64,000 nucleotides of DNA from Blastococcus tunisiensis (lineage in GTDB: Bacteria; Actinomycetota; Actinomycetes; Mycobacteriales; Geodermatophilaceae): assembly GCF_900112815.1 (NCBI RefSeq), contig NZ_FOND01000012.1, forward strand, positions 100,000 through 163,999, written 5' to 3'. Position 1 is the first letter of the stretch, and each line of letters begins with the position of its first letter. Shown here in pieces: positions 35,877 to 45,248 of the stretch. A program made the translations under genes and the position numbers. The notes under the pieces are model-generated. The model was not told where the DNA came from, did no database searches, and saw nothing but the letters and a program-made list of their open reading frames with translations.

Positions 35877-37100
35877 GTGCGATTCCCCGGGCGGGGCGAG
35901 ATGCCCCGCGAGGTCGGCGTCCTGGCCGTCATCGCCTTCGTCGTCGCCCTGGGCTTCGGCATCGTGGCGCCGGCCATCCCGATCTTCGCCCGGAACTTCG
36001 GTGTGGGGACGACGGCGGTCGGGCTGGCGGTCAGCGCGTTCGCCTTCTTCCGGTTCGTCTCCGCGTTCAGCGGCGGCACGCTGGTCGAGCGGTTCGGCGA
36101 ACGGGTGGTGCTGGCCTCCGGGTTGCTGATCGTCGCGGTGACCACCGGACTGGCCGGGCTGGCCGGTTCGTTCCCGGTGTTCCTGGCACTGCGGGCCGCC
36201 GGCGGGGTGGGCAGCGCGATGTTCACCGTCGCGGCGCTGTCCCTGCTCCTGCGCGTCGCCCCGCCGACCCACCGCGGCCGGGCGGCGGCGACCTGGCAGG
36301 GCGGCTTCATCCTGGGCGGGATCGCGGGGCCGGCGGCCGGCGGGCTGCTGGCCGAGCTGTCGCCGCGGCTGCCCTTCTTCCTCTACGCCGGATTCCTCCT
36401 CGTCGCCGGTGCCGTCGGCCTCCTGCTGCTCCGCACCGCGCCCACCGCCGGTGACCCGGGCGAGCCGGCGGTGCAGACCGGGCCGGACCTCGACGCCGGG
36501 CCGGTCCCGCTGCGCACGGCGTTCCGGTCGCGGGTCTACATCGCCGCGCTGATCGCCAACCTCGGCGTCGGCTGGGTGCTGTTCGGCGTCCGCAACTCCC
36601 TCGTCCCGCTGTACGTGACGGAGGAGCTGGGCCGCACCGTCGCCTGGGCGGGGGCCGGCCTGCTGGCCGGCTCGCTCGCGCAGGCGGTGGCGCTGCTCGG
36701 GTCCGGCCGGCTGGTGGACGGCTGGGGACGGCGCCCGTCGCTGATCCTCGGCTCGGCGGTGGCGACCGGCTCGATGCTGATCCTCGTGCTGCCGCCGGCG
36801 ATCGGCGCGTTCCTGTTCTCGATGGCCCTGTTCGGCCTCGCCGCCTCGCTGCTGGCCAGCGCGCCCGCGGCCCTGGTGGCCGACGTCAGCCCTGCGCGGG
36901 GCGGCCGGGTGGTGGCGGTGTTCCAGATGTCGGCCGACCTCGGCGCCATCGCCGGTCCTCTGGTGGCCGGCTGGCTGACCGACGTCGCCTCCTTCCAGGT
37001 CGCCTTCGCGGTCAGCGCCGCCGTCCTCGGCGCGAGCCTGCTCAGCGCCCTGGCGATGCGGCCGGAGAAGCGCGCGGCGACGCGACGCCGTCCGGCCTGA
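35877..37100 (+). CDS. MFS transporter
   Basis: Major facilitator of 407 residues with 12 hydrophobic segments in two halves. The loop 2-3 signature ERFGERVVLASGLL is seen in the first half and DGWGRRPSLILGSA in the second. It resembles drug/metabolite efflux members. GTG at 35877 lies 8 nt after GACGAT and no Shine-Dalgarno is visible, so it may be leaderless; GTGCGACGATG here is identical to the sequence before the sulfur leader peptide. The substrate is unknown. Confidence 0.85.
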   Translation: MRFPGRGEMPREVGVLAVIAFVVALGFGIVAPAIPIFARNFGVGTTAVGLAVSAFAFFRFVSAFSGGTLVERFGERVVLASGLLIVAVTTGLAGLAGSFPVFLALRAAGGVGSAMFTVAALSLLLRVAPPTHRGRAAATWQGGFILGGIAGPAAGGLLAELSPRLPFFLYAGFLLVAGAVGLLLLRTAPTAGDPGEPAVQTGPDLDAGPVPLRTAFRSRVYIAALIANLGVGWVLFGVRNSLVPLYVTEELGRTVAWAGAGLLAGSLAQAVALLGSGRLVDGWGRRPSLILGSAVATGSMLILVLPPAIGAFLFSMALFGLAASLLASAPAALVADVSPARGGRVVAVFQMSADLGAIAGPLVAGWLTDVASFQVAFAVSAAVLGASLLSALAMRPEKRAATRRRPA

Positions 37101-37140
37101 GCCGTGGACGCCGCAGCCCGGCGGGTGGTGCCCCGACCGC

Positions 37141-37593
37141 TCAGCGCAGCGGCAGCGGGGTGGTGTCGCCGTCCTCCCGCGGGCCGTGGATCCACCGGTC
37201 GCCGGGATCGATCGCCACGTCGTTGATGCTGGCCTCCCGCCGGTGCATGAGGCCCTCGGCCGTGAACTCCCAGTTCTCGTTGCCGTAGGAGCGCCACGTC
37301 CGGCCCTCGGCGTCGCGCCACTCGTACTGGAACCGCACGGCGATCCGGTCGGCGGTGAACGCCCACAGCTCCTTGCGCAGCGCGTAGTCCAGCTCGCGCG
37401 CCCACTTGCGGGTCAGGAAGGCGACCACCTCGTCGCGGCCCTGCAGGAACTCGTCCCGGTTCCGCCAGACGGTGTCCTCCGTGTAGGCCTGTGCCACGCG
37501 GGCCGGATCACGGCTGTTCCAGCCGTCCTCGGCCGCCTGCACCTTCTGCCGGGCCGTCTCGAGGGTGAACGGCGGGAGCGGGGGACGCGACAC
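37141..37593 (-). CDS. DUF1348 / NTF2-like family protein
   Basis: Protein of 150 residues with the NTF2-like cone fold of DUF1348: [80 protein letters not shown] and [13 protein letters not shown]. The family is well conserved but has no assigned reaction. GTG at 37593 follows GGAGG. It diverges from a small rightward gene. Confidence 0.9.
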   Translation of the reverse strand: MSRPPLPPFTLETARQKVQAAEDGWNSRDPARVAQAYTEDTVWRNRDEFLQGRDEVVAFLTRKWARELDYALRKELWAFTADRIAVRFQYEWRDAEGRTWRSYGNENWEFTAEGLMHRREASINDVAIDPGDRWIHGPREDGDTTPLPLR

Positions 37594-37769
37594 GGGGGGC
37601 CTCCTCGGGCGGGCGGCCGACCGTCGGGCGCCCGCCCCCACCCTGCCCGGACGCCCGGGCACCCGCAGCCGCACGTCCGCGTGAGCGCCGGTACGGATCT
37701 CCACATCCGAGCGTCCAGTCGTCAAGGAGTCGTCACCTGCCGGCCACCTCCGGTGTCCATGCTGTCGAC

Positions 37770-38006
37770 ATGACGGCAAGCCTCTTCGTGACCGCCCTGA
37801 GCGTCGGCCCCCTCGGGCTCGGCATCCGACCCGAGGAGTGCGGCACGGCCCGGGTGGGCGACGTGACGCACGCCGTCGCCAAGCCGGTCGTCGACGGGCT
37901 CGAGGCGTCGGTGTGCGGAGTGCTCGTCCGGGCCACCGCGGCCGAGGACTGGTCGTCCACCGCCGACGTCGACCGCTGCGAGGAGTGCGCCCGCATCGCC
38001 GGGTGA
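37770..38006 (+). CDS. Small hypothetical protein with C-terminal CxxC
   Basis: Frame of 78 residues: [20 protein letters not shown], then [20 protein letters not shown], ending [13 protein letters not shown]. The pattern H-A-x-x-K/R ... C-G ... C-x-x-C-A-R is that of small actinobacterial zinc-binding proteins of unknown role. No clear Shine-Dalgarno; CATGCT lies 6 nt upstream of the ATG, so it may be leaderless. Moderately supported. Confidence 0.5.
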   Translation: MTASLFVTALSVGPLGLGIRPEECGTARVGDVTHAVAKPVVDGLEASVCGVLVRATAAEDWSSTADVDRCEECARIAG

Positions 38007-38137
38007 GACCGGGCGCCTCCCCTCCCAGGGGGATCCCGACATCCCGCCCGGGGATGACGACGTCGACCCCCTCGCGGCCCTAGCCTTCGCTCGGAACAGC
38101 CGGGACGACCAGGAACGGCCGAGCGCAGGGAGACCCG

Positions 38138-39094
38138 TTGAGCGACCAGGCGACGCCGGCCACAGGCGCATCGCTGATCAGGACCGAGGGGCTGACGAAG
38201 CGGTTCGGGACGGTCACCGCCGTCGACGGGCTCGGCGTCGACGTCGCACCGGGCGTCGTCGGGCTGGTCGGCGCGAACGGGGCCGGCAAGTCGACGCTGC
38301 TGAAGATGTTCCTGGGCCTGCTCACCCCCACGTCGGGCCGGGCGAGCGTCCTGGGCCTCGACGTCGCCACCGAGGGGGAGCGCATCCGCGAGCGGGTCGG
38401 CTACATGCCCGAGCACGACTGCCTCCCGCCGGACATGTCGGCGACCGAGTTCGTCGTCCAGATGGCCCGGCTGTCCGGCCTGCCACGGACGTCGGCCCGG
38501 GAGCGGACCGCGGACACCCTCCGGCACGTCGGCCTCTACGAGGAGCGCTACCGCCCCATGGGGGGCTACTCGACCGGGATGCGCCAGCGGGTCAAGCTGG
38601 CGCAGGCCCTGGCCCACGACCCGCAGCTGGTGCTGCTGGACGAGCCGACCAACGGGCTCGACCCCGCCGGGCGGGACGAGATGCTGGGCCTGATCCGGCG
38701 CATCGGGACCGAGTTCGGCATCTCGGTGCTGGTGACGTCGCACCTGCTGGGCGAGCTGGAGCGGGTCTGCGACTCCGTCGTCGTGATCGACGGTGGCCGG
38801 CTGCTGCGCAGCTCCTCGACCGCGGACATGACCGCCGTCAGCTCGGTGGTCGTCGTCGAGGTGGACGCCGGCGAGGAGGACCTCGCCGCCCGGCTGCGCC
38901 GGGACGGGCTGGGCGTGGAGCGGGTGGGCCGGCTGCTGGAGATCGGGCTGCGCGACGACGGCATCTACGACCTGGTGCGCGACGGGGCCGCCGATCTCGG
39001 GATCGGGCTGGTCCGGATGGAGCGGCGGCGGCACCGCATGGCCGAGCTGTTCGCCGCGCGCCACGACGAGGGAGGGGACGTCCGTGTCGGTTGA
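38138..39094 (+). CDS. ABC transporter ATP-binding protein
   Basis: ATPase of 318 residues. Walker A GANGAGKST, signature YSTGMRQRVKLAQAL, Walker B LVLLDEPTNGLDP and the switch His in LVTSHLLGELERV are intact. The C-terminal ~90 residues are the regulatory extension typical of ABC-2 exporters. TTG start at 38138 follows GGGAGA. The gene overlaps the next by 11 nt. First of four genes encoding two ATPases and two permeases. Confidence 0.92.
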   Translation: MSDQATPATGASLIRTEGLTKRFGTVTAVDGLGVDVAPGVVGLVGANGAGKSTLLKMFLGLLTPTSGRASVLGLDVATEGERIRERVGYMPEHDCLPPDMSATEFVVQMARLSGLPRTSARERTADTLRHVGLYEERYRPMGGYSTGMRQRVKLAQALAHDPQLVLLDEPTNGLDPAGRDEMLGLIRRIGTEFGISVLVTSHLLGELERVCDSVVVIDGGRLLRSSSTADMTAVSSVVVVEVDAGEEDLAARLRRDGLGVERVGRLLEIGLRDDGIYDLVRDGAADLGIGLVRMERRRHRMAELFAARHDEGGDVRVG

Positions 39095-39995
39095 GGGAGC
39101 CGGCCCCGCGGCCGGCGACCGGGAGCACGGGGTCATCCACGACATCGGCTACCGGCACTACGACGGGCCGCGGCTGGGCCGCAGCTACATCCAGCGCTCG
39201 CTGTTCACCGAGAGCCTCAAGGGCTCCTACGGGTTCGGCCGCGCGGCGCGCACGAAGGTCATGCCGATGCTGCTGCTCGCGGCGATGTGCGTGCCCACGC
39301 TGATCATCGTCGTGGTCGCGTCGGTCACCGGCGGCGACGAGCTGCCCGTGGGCTACACGGCCTACCTGATCCAGCTGCAGGTGGTGATCGCCGTGTACGT
39401 GGCGGCCCAGGCACCGGCGAGCGTGTCCCGCGACCTGCGCTTCGGCATCGTGCCGCTGTACTTCTCCCGGCCGATGCGCCGGGTCGACTACGTGCGGGCC
39501 AAGTACGCCGCCTCCGCCACGGCGGTCTTCGTGCTGCTGGCGGCGCCGCTGACCATCCTGTTCCTCGGTGCGCTGCTCACCGAGATGCCGCTGGGCGAGC
39601 ACCTCCCGGACTACCTCCGGTCGCTGGCCTTCGCCGCCCTGCTGGCCGTGGTGCTCGCCGGGATGGGGCTGGTCATCGCCGCCTTCACCCCGCGCCGGGG
39701 TCTCGGGATCGCGGCGATCGTCTCGGTGCTGCTCGTGCTCGCCGGCGTCCAGACGGCGGCCCAGAACATCGCCGTCGTGGAGGGCGCGGACACCGCCGCC
39801 GACTACCTCGGGCTCATCTCCCCCTTCTCGCTGGTGGACGGCGTCGCGCACGACGTCTTCGGAACCGACACCGTCCTGTGGGGAGAACCTCCGGGGGCGG
39901 TCGGGACGGCGGTCTTCGTCGCGGTCACGGTGCTGCTCGTCGCGGGCTGCTACGGCCTCCTCCTCCGCCGCTACCGGAAGGTGACCGGGACGTGA
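39084..39995 (+). CDS. ABC-2 type transporter permease
   Basis: Membrane protein of 303 residues with six hydrophobic segments. The cytoplasmic head GYRHYDGPRLGRSYIQRSLF is typical of ABC-2 permeases working with such ATPases. SVSRDLRFGIVPLYFSRPMR and DYVRAKYAASATAV form the coupling region. GTG at 39084 lies inside the end of the upstream ATPase gene and its stop overlaps the next ATPase (GTGA), so the operon is tightly coupled. Confidence 0.9.
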   Translation: MSVEGAGPAAGDREHGVIHDIGYRHYDGPRLGRSYIQRSLFTESLKGSYGFGRAARTKVMPMLLLAAMCVPTLIIVVVASVTGGDELPVGYTAYLIQLQVVIAVYVAAQAPASVSRDLRFGIVPLYFSRPMRRVDYVRAKYAASATAVFVLLAAPLTILFLGALLTEMPLGEHLPDYLRSLAFAALLAVVLAGMGLVIAAFTPRRGLGIAAIVSVLLVLAGVQTAAQNIAVVEGADTAADYLGLISPFSLVDGVAHDVFGTDTVLWGEPPGAVGTAVFVAVTVLLVAGCYGLLLRRYRKVTGT

Positions 39996-40936
39996 GCACG
40001 CTGCAGATCAGCCAGGTGTCGCGCTGGTTCGCGAACGTGGTCGCCGTCAACGACGTGACCATGACGATCGGACCGGGCGTCACCGGCCTGCTCGGCCCGA
40101 ACGGGGCCGGCAAGTCGACGCTCATCCACATGATGGGTGGCCTGCTCGGCCCCTCGACAGGCTCGGTGACGCTCGACGGCGACGTCATCTGGCGCAACGA
40201 GCAGATCTACCGCCGGATCGGCCTGGTGCCCGAGCGGGAGGCCATGTACGACGTGGTCACCGGGTGGGAGTTCGTGCTGGCCAACGCCCGCCTGCACCGG
40301 CTGCCCGACCCGGAGGGTGCGGCCGAGCGGGCCCTGGAGACGGTGGAGATGACCGGCACCCAGGACCGCGGGATCGCCGGCTACTCCAAGGGCATGAAGC
40401 AGCGCATCAAGATGGCCACCGCGCTGGTGCACGACCCGCCGGTGCTGCTGCTCGACGAGCCGTTCAACGGCATGGACCCGCGGCAGCGGCTGCAGCTGAT
40501 GGAGCTGCTCCGGGAGATGGGCCGGCAGGGGCGCACCGTCCTGTTCAGCTCGCACATCCTGGAGGAGGTCGAGCAGGTCGCGAGCAACATCCAGGTGATG
40601 GTGGCCGGACGGCACGCCGCCTCCGGGGACTTCCGCGAGATCCGGCGGCTGATGACCGAGCGGCCGCACCAGTACACGATCCGGTCCGACGACGACCGGG
40701 CGCTCGCGGCGGCGATCATGACGGAGGGGAGCGTGTCGGGAGTGCAGCTGACGTCGACCGGCCGTGGCATCGGGACGCACGACGGGGGCGGCGCACTGCA
40801 CGTCCAGGCCACGGACTTCGCGGCCTTCGTGCGCACCCTTCCGCCGCTGGCGCGCCGGCACGGGATCCGGCTCTACGAGGTCGCTCCGGCGGACGAGTCG
40901 CTGGAGAGCGTGTTCAGCTACCTGGTGTCGCGGTGA
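39992..40936 (+). CDS. ABC transporter ATP-binding protein (second)
   Basis: ATPase of 314 residues. Walker A GPNGAGKST, signature YSKGMKQRIKMATAL, Walker B LLLDEPFNGMDP, and SSHILEEVEQVAS with the switch His. Paralogous to the first ATPase of the operon, with a similar C-terminal extension. GTG at 39992 overlaps the upstream stop and its own stop overlaps the next start (GTGA). Confidence 0.92.
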   Translation: MSTLQISQVSRWFANVVAVNDVTMTIGPGVTGLLGPNGAGKSTLIHMMGGLLGPSTGSVTLDGDVIWRNEQIYRRIGLVPEREAMYDVVTGWEFVLANARLHRLPDPEGAAERALETVEMTGTQDRGIAGYSKGMKQRIKMATALVHDPPVLLLDEPFNGMDPRQRLQLMELLREMGRQGRTVLFSSHILEEVEQVASNIQVMVAGRHAASGDFREIRRLMTERPHQYTIRSDDDRALAAAIMTEGSVSGVQLTSTGRGIGTHDGGGALHVQATDFAAFVRTLPPLARRHGIRLYEVAPADESLESVFSYLVSR

Positions 40937-41661
40937 ACGGCACTGTCGCCCGGCTGACCGCGCGGGGGCTGCTCGGCCGCCGGCGGGCCCTGCTGCTGCT
41001 CCTCCTGCCGGCCGTGCTCCTCTCGCTGTCGGCCATGGCCCGGGGGCTGGCCGGGGCGGACCAGCAGCTGGCCGTCACGCTGCTCGGCGGGTTCGCACTG
41101 GGCACGCTGGTGCCGCTGCTCGGTCTGATCGCCGGCACCGGGGCGATCGGCCCGGAGATCGACGACGGCTCGATCGTGTACCTGCTCACCAAGCCGCTGA
41201 ACCGGCACGCGATCGTGGTCACCAAGTTCGCGGTCGCGGCCGCCGTCGTGACGGTGCTGGGCGCGCTGCCCACCTTCGCCGCGGGGCTCGTGCTGACCGG
41301 GACCTCGGCGAACCTCGCCGTCGGCTACGCCGTCGGGACCGCCGTGGCCGGCGTCGCCTACTGCGCCCTGTTCCTGCTGCTGGCGGTCGTCACCCGCAAC
41401 GCCGTCGTGATCGGGCTGCTGTACGCGCTGGTCTGGGAGACGCTGATCGGGCAGTTCGTGCCGGGAGCGCAGGCGCTGAGCATCCAGCAGTGGTCGCTGG
41501 CGGTCACCGAGCGGATCGTCGGCGCGCCGGCCGAGCAGCTCGGTGCGACGTCCGCCGTCGGTCTCGCCACGGCGGTGGTCCTCCTGGTCGTCGTCACCGC
41601 CGGGGCCACCTGGTACGCCGGGCGGCAGCTGCGCACCATCCGGCTGACCAGCGAGGTGTAG
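40933..41661 (+). CDS. ABC-2 type transporter permease (second)
   Basis: Membrane protein of 242 residues with six hydrophobic segments. IGPEIDDGSIVYLLTKPLNR is the conserved coupling segment of this permease type, followed by HAIVVTKFAVAAAVVTVLG. It is shorter than the first permease and lacks its cytoplasmic head. It closes the four-gene operon, which probably encodes one four-subunit exporter or two related ones. The cargo is unknown. Confidence 0.9.
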   Translation: MNGTVARLTARGLLGRRRALLLLLLPAVLLSLSAMARGLAGADQQLAVTLLGGFALGTLVPLLGLIAGTGAIGPEIDDGSIVYLLTKPLNRHAIVVTKFAVAAAVVTVLGALPTFAAGLVLTGTSANLAVGYAVGTAVAGVAYCALFLLLAVVTRNAVVIGLLYALVWETLIGQFVPGAQALSIQQWSLAVTERIVGAPAEQLGATSAVGLATAVVLLVVVTAGATWYAGRQLRTIRLTSEV

Positions 41662-41789
41662 CGCGCCGCGGCGACGAGCTCGCGGACCGGCCCCGTCGAG
41701 CGGGACACTGCGGCCCGGTGCGGGCCGGTCCGCCTCGGCCGTGCGACCGCCCGCGTGCGTCGGAGCCCTCGCTCGGCTGTCGAGCCCCG

Positions 41790-42811
41790 TCAGGGAACGA
41801 CGACGAGCTTCCCGACGTGCGCGCGCCGCTCGAGCTGCCGCTGAGCTTCCGGTACCTCCTCCAGGCGAAAGGTCGCGGCGACGACGGGCCGGACGGCGCC
41901 TCGGCGGGCGAGGTCCACCAGGAGCTCGAAGATGCGCGGCGTGTGCATCGTCGACCCGATCAACGCCAGGTTCGCCAGATACAGCCGCCGGACGTCGAGC
42001 TCCACCGCCCAGCCGTCCAGGGCCCCGGCGACGACCCAGCGCCCGCCGGGGCGCAGCAGTCCGAGACCCGGGCCGAGCACGGGACCGGCGACGACGTCGA
42101 CCACGACGTCGTACCCCGACGAGGCGGCGGTCGCCGCGTCGGCGAGAACCCTCCCGCGGCGCCGGTCCACGATCCCGGAGGCGCCCGCGGCGCGCACGGC
42201 TGCTGCCTTGTCGCCGCTGCACACGGCCACCACGCGGGCGCCGCGGGCAGTGGCCAGCTGCACCGCGGCGAGCCCGACGCCACCGGACGCCCCGTGACGA
42301 GCACCGTGTCACCCTCGGTGACCGAGCCGCGCTCGAGCATGCCCAGCGCGGTGCCGTAGGCGATCGGCAGTGCCGCCAGCTCCACGTCGGTCAGCGAGGA
42401 GCAGTCGACCGGGTGCGCGCGGTCGGCCGGCACGACGACGTACTCGGCGAACCCCCCGTCGCGCTCGCTGCCCAGCACGTCGGCCGGGCGGGCGTCCGGC
42501 CCGGCGTCCTCGTACTCGGCCGGATCGACCAGCACCCGCGCCCCCACGAGGCCGGCGGTCCCGTCGTCTCCGCCGGCGACCACGACGCCGGCCACGTCCC
42601 CGCCCTGGATGCGCGGGAAGTCCAGCGGTCCGAGCCAACCGGCCTTCTCGTCCGTGCCGTAGGAGCCCTCCCGGGTCCAGATGTCGGTGTTGTTGCACCC
42701 TGCGGCGCCGACCCTCACCAGCACTTCCCGGGGGCGGGGCCGGGGCACCGCCACGTCGCGCAGGGCGATGACCTCCGGCCCGCCGTGCCGGGTGAGGACG
42801 GCCGCCCGCAT
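41790..42811 (-). pseudogene. Zinc-independent alcohol dehydrogenase/quinone reductase-like gene, frameshifted
   Basis: The 5' part (from ATG 42811) encodes MRAAVLTRHGGPEVIALRDV through GSVTEGDTVLVTG. The 3' part in another frame encodes MQLATARGARVVAVCSGDKA through HVGKLVVVP. Together they make one MDR-family (quinone oxidoreductase-like) protein of ~340 residues. The break is at ~42290-42295: restoring one base in the ACGGGGCG stretch yields the expected nucleotide-binding motif TGASGGVGLAAVQLA. It is either a recent pseudogene or a one-base homopolymer sequencing error. It diverges from the carboxymuconolactone decarboxylase-like gene and may belong to the ECF41 regulon. Confidence 0.8.
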
Positions 42812-42916
42812 CGTGGGAGGGACCTCACCCGACTTCCCCGGGTCCCGGGACTTGGGCGGCATGGCCGAAGCGTGGCACGCGAGGGCCGGCCCCGCCGCCG
42901 GGCGGCGCCTTGCGGC

Positions 42917-42943
42917 TGTCACACGTCCACCGCGGGTGGTGTC
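42917..42943 (+). promoter_or_regulatory. ECF41-type promoter
   Basis: TGTCACA (42917-42923) followed after 16 nt by TGTC (42940-42943) matches the ECF41 target pattern TGTCACA-N15-17-CGTC except for one base. It lies ~45 nt upstream of the decarboxylase-like gene whose downstream partner is an ECF41 sigma factor, so the pair would be autoregulated. Confidence 0.65.
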
Positions 42944-42986
42944 TCCATGTCGACAGGACGACACGACACGACGATGTGGAGGAGAC

Positions 42987-43580
42987 ATGGCGAGCAGCAC
43001 ACGGGTACCCCCGACGGAGGTCACCGGCCTCTACGGGGCCCTGGTGAAGACGATGAGCCGCAGGATGCTGGGGCAGGTGCCGGACGCCGTCGGCGTGATG
43101 TGGCACTACCCGGCCCTGCTCAAGGACCTGATGAGGTTCGGCCGCAGGAGCGAGTCGTGGAACCGGCTGGACCCGGGTCTGGCGACGCTGGCGACCATGG
43201 CGTCGGCCGCTGCGATCGGCTGCAGCTTCTGCCTCGACCTCCACTACTTCATGTCCCACGACCGCGGGCTCGACGAAGGCAAGGCGCGGGAGGTCCCGCG
43301 GTGGCGGGAGTCCACCGCATTCACGCCGCTGGAGCGGCGGGTCATGGAGTACGCCGAGGCGATCTGCCGGACCCCGCTCACCGTGACCGACGAGATGTCG
43401 GCCGCCCTGCTCGATGCGCTGGGAGCCCCCGCACTCCTGGAGCTCACTGCCAGGATCGGTGCGATGAACCTCACCGCCCGTTCGAACGTCGCGCTCGGCA
43501 TCCGCTCGCAGGAGTTCGCCACGTCCTGCGGTCTGCCGCCGCTCGCGACGGTCTCGCCGGACGGTGTCGCCCCGGCATGA
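42987..43580 (+). CDS. Carboxymuconolactone decarboxylase (AhpD-like) family protein
   Basis: Protein of 197 residues. The AhpD-like core has the redox pair in GCSFCLDLHYFM (C-x-x-C with a following His), preceded by LATMASAAAIG and followed by a helical domain. AhpD-type members act as disulfide reductases or in peroxide defence; decarboxylase function is not implied. ATG at 42987 follows GGAGGAG. The stop overlaps the sigma-factor start (ATGA). Such genes are the standard partner of ECF41 sigma factors. Confidence 0.92.
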   Translation: MASSTRVPPTEVTGLYGALVKTMSRRMLGQVPDAVGVMWHYPALLKDLMRFGRRSESWNRLDPGLATLATMASAAAIGCSFCLDLHYFMSHDRGLDEGKAREVPRWRESTAFTPLERRVMEYAEAICRTPLTVTDEMSAALLDALGAPALLELTARIGAMNLTARSNVALGIRSQEFATSCGLPPLATVSPDGVAPA

Positions 43581-44446
43581 CCGACGACCCCTTCCTCGCC
43601 CACCGCGGCCTGCTGTTCACCGTCGCCTACGAGCTGCTCGGCTCGGCCGCCGACGCCGACGACGTGGTGCAGGAGACCTGGCTGCGGTGGGCCGAGGTGG
43701 ATCAGGCGGTGGTGCGGGAGCCGCGCGCCTACCTGGTACGGATCGCCACCCGTCAGGCGCTCAACCGGCTGCGCACCGTGTCCCGCCGCCGGGAGGAGTA
43801 CGTCGGCGAGTGGCTGCCCGAGCCGCTGCTGACCAGCCCGGACGTCGCCGACGACGTGGAACTGGCAGAGAGCGTCTCGATCGCGATGCTGACCGTGCTG
43901 GAGACCCTGGGGCCGACGGAACGCGCCGTCCTGGTGCTGCACGAGGTGTTCGCGGTTCCCTACGACGACATCGCCGAGGCGGTGGGCAAGTCCACCGCGG
44001 CGGTCCGGCAGATCGCGCACCGGGCGCGCGAGCACGTGGCCGCGCGGCGGCCGCGCGCGGCGGTGAGCCGCGAGGAGCAGCAGGAGGTCGTGGACCGGTT
44101 CCTGGCCGCGGTCACCGGCGGCGACGTGCACAGCCTGCTGGACGTGCTCGCGCCCGACGTCGTCGTGGTCGCCGACAGCGGCGGCCTGGCACCCGCCGCC
44201 CGGCGTCCGGTCGTCGGCCGCGAACGCGTGGCGAACGCGCTGTCCCGGTTCGCGGCGTTCGCACCGGACGTGGAGATCACCACGCCGCTGGTCAACGGGA
44301 CCGTCGCCGCCCGCATCGACGCCGGCGGCGAGTTCGACACGGCGATCACCTTCGTCGTCGAGGGCGGGCGGATCAGCCGGATGTACGCCATGCGGAACCC
44401 GCACAAGCTCGGCCGGCTCGACGAGGTGGCCGAGCTGCGGAGGTGA
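43577..44446 (+). CDS. sigJ: ECF41-type sigma factor (SigJ-like)
   Basis: Extracytoplasmic-function sigma factor of 289 residues. Region 2 (LGSAADADDVVQETWLRWAE) and region 4 (VPYDDIAEAVGKSTAAVRQI) bracket the core. The C-terminal ~120 residues are the SnoaL-like extension of the ECF41 group, with ADSGGLAPAARRPVVGRERV and the ending NPHKL, close to the conserved NPDKL motif. In this group the extension replaces a separate anti-sigma factor and controls activity. It overlaps the AhpD-like gene by 4 nt. Confidence 0.92.
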   Translation: MTDDPFLAHRGLLFTVAYELLGSAADADDVVQETWLRWAEVDQAVVREPRAYLVRIATRQALNRLRTVSRRREEYVGEWLPEPLLTSPDVADDVELAESVSIAMLTVLETLGPTERAVLVLHEVFAVPYDDIAEAVGKSTAAVRQIAHRAREHVAARRPRAAVSREEQQEVVDRFLAAVTGGDVHSLLDVLAPDVVVVADSGGLAPAARRPVVGRERVANALSRFAAFAPDVEITTPLVNGTVAARIDAGGEFDTAITFVVEGGRISRMYAMRNPHKLGRLDEVAELRR

Positions 44447-44562
44447 CGGCTCCGCCTGTTGTTGGTGGCTCGCTCCTCCCCCGTGCCCCCGCCGCTCTCC
44501 CGGAGGTCATCCGGCGGCCGGAGCCTCGAACTGCCCGAACGGGACCGACCCTGGAGGAAGCC

Positions 44563-45096
44563 ATGACCACGTCGAAGCCGAAGTCACCGTCCATGCCGAC
44601 CGACGCCGCGAGCGGCCGCGTGGTCACCGAGGACGACGCACCGCGCAGCGAGGACGCCGCCCCACGCACCGACGACGACCAGGCCGGCCCGGGAGCCGAG
44701 ACGGAGGAGCTCAGCCGCACGCGCGACGAGGCCGAGGACCGCGCCCGCGAGCTGCTGGCCGCCGAGGTGCTGCAGTCGGCGCGCAACGGATCCCACGACG
44801 AGCGGGCGCGCCAGCTGGTCCTGGCCGTCCGCCGGGACCTGCTCGTGGAGCTGCGCGAGCAGGAGCAGGCGCAGGCGCGCCGGCAGCTGGCGGCCGCCGC
44901 GGACAGCAGCGAGGACGCCGTCGCCGGCGTCGTGCAGGGCGTGACGACGATCGTGCGCAGCCTGGTGCCCGCGGTCCTCGTCCGGCCGGAGGAGGTCATC
45001 GAGACCACCTTCGCGTTGGCCGACCAGGGCCTGCGCGTGACGCGTCGCCTGGCGCTGGTCATCACCGGGAGCGTGCGCAGCCTCGTCACGACCTGA
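44563..45096 (+). CDS. Hypothetical protein, acidic head and helical C-terminus
   Basis: Protein of 177 residues; ATG at 44563 follows GGAGGAA. The first ~60 residues are acidic and probably disordered (VVTEDDAPRSEDAAPRTDDD). A helical, Gln/Arg-rich middle follows (ELREQEQAQARRQLAAAADS), then a hydrophobic, Val-rich end (AVAGVVQGVTTIVRSLVPAV and RLALVITGSVRSLVTT). It may associate with membranes. No family is recognised. Confidence 0.6.
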   Translation: MTTSKPKSPSMPTDAASGRVVTEDDAPRSEDAAPRTDDDQAGPGAETEELSRTRDEAEDRARELLAAEVLQSARNGSHDERARQLVLAVRRDLLVELREQEQAQARRQLAAAADSSEDAVAGVVQGVTTIVRSLVPAVLVRPEEVIETTFALADQGLRVTRRLALVITGSVRSLVTT

Positions 45097-45248
45097 CCGC
45101 CGAGCGCGGCACAGCGGGGTGGTCGCCGGGCCCGGAGCCCGGCGGCCATTCCGGCGTCGCCGTGTGCGAACCGCTCGAGCTGGGCAGGCTCGCACCGTGG
45201 CCGAGCCGCGGCGGTGACCGAGGTCCGCGGCCTTCAGGCGGGAGCGAC

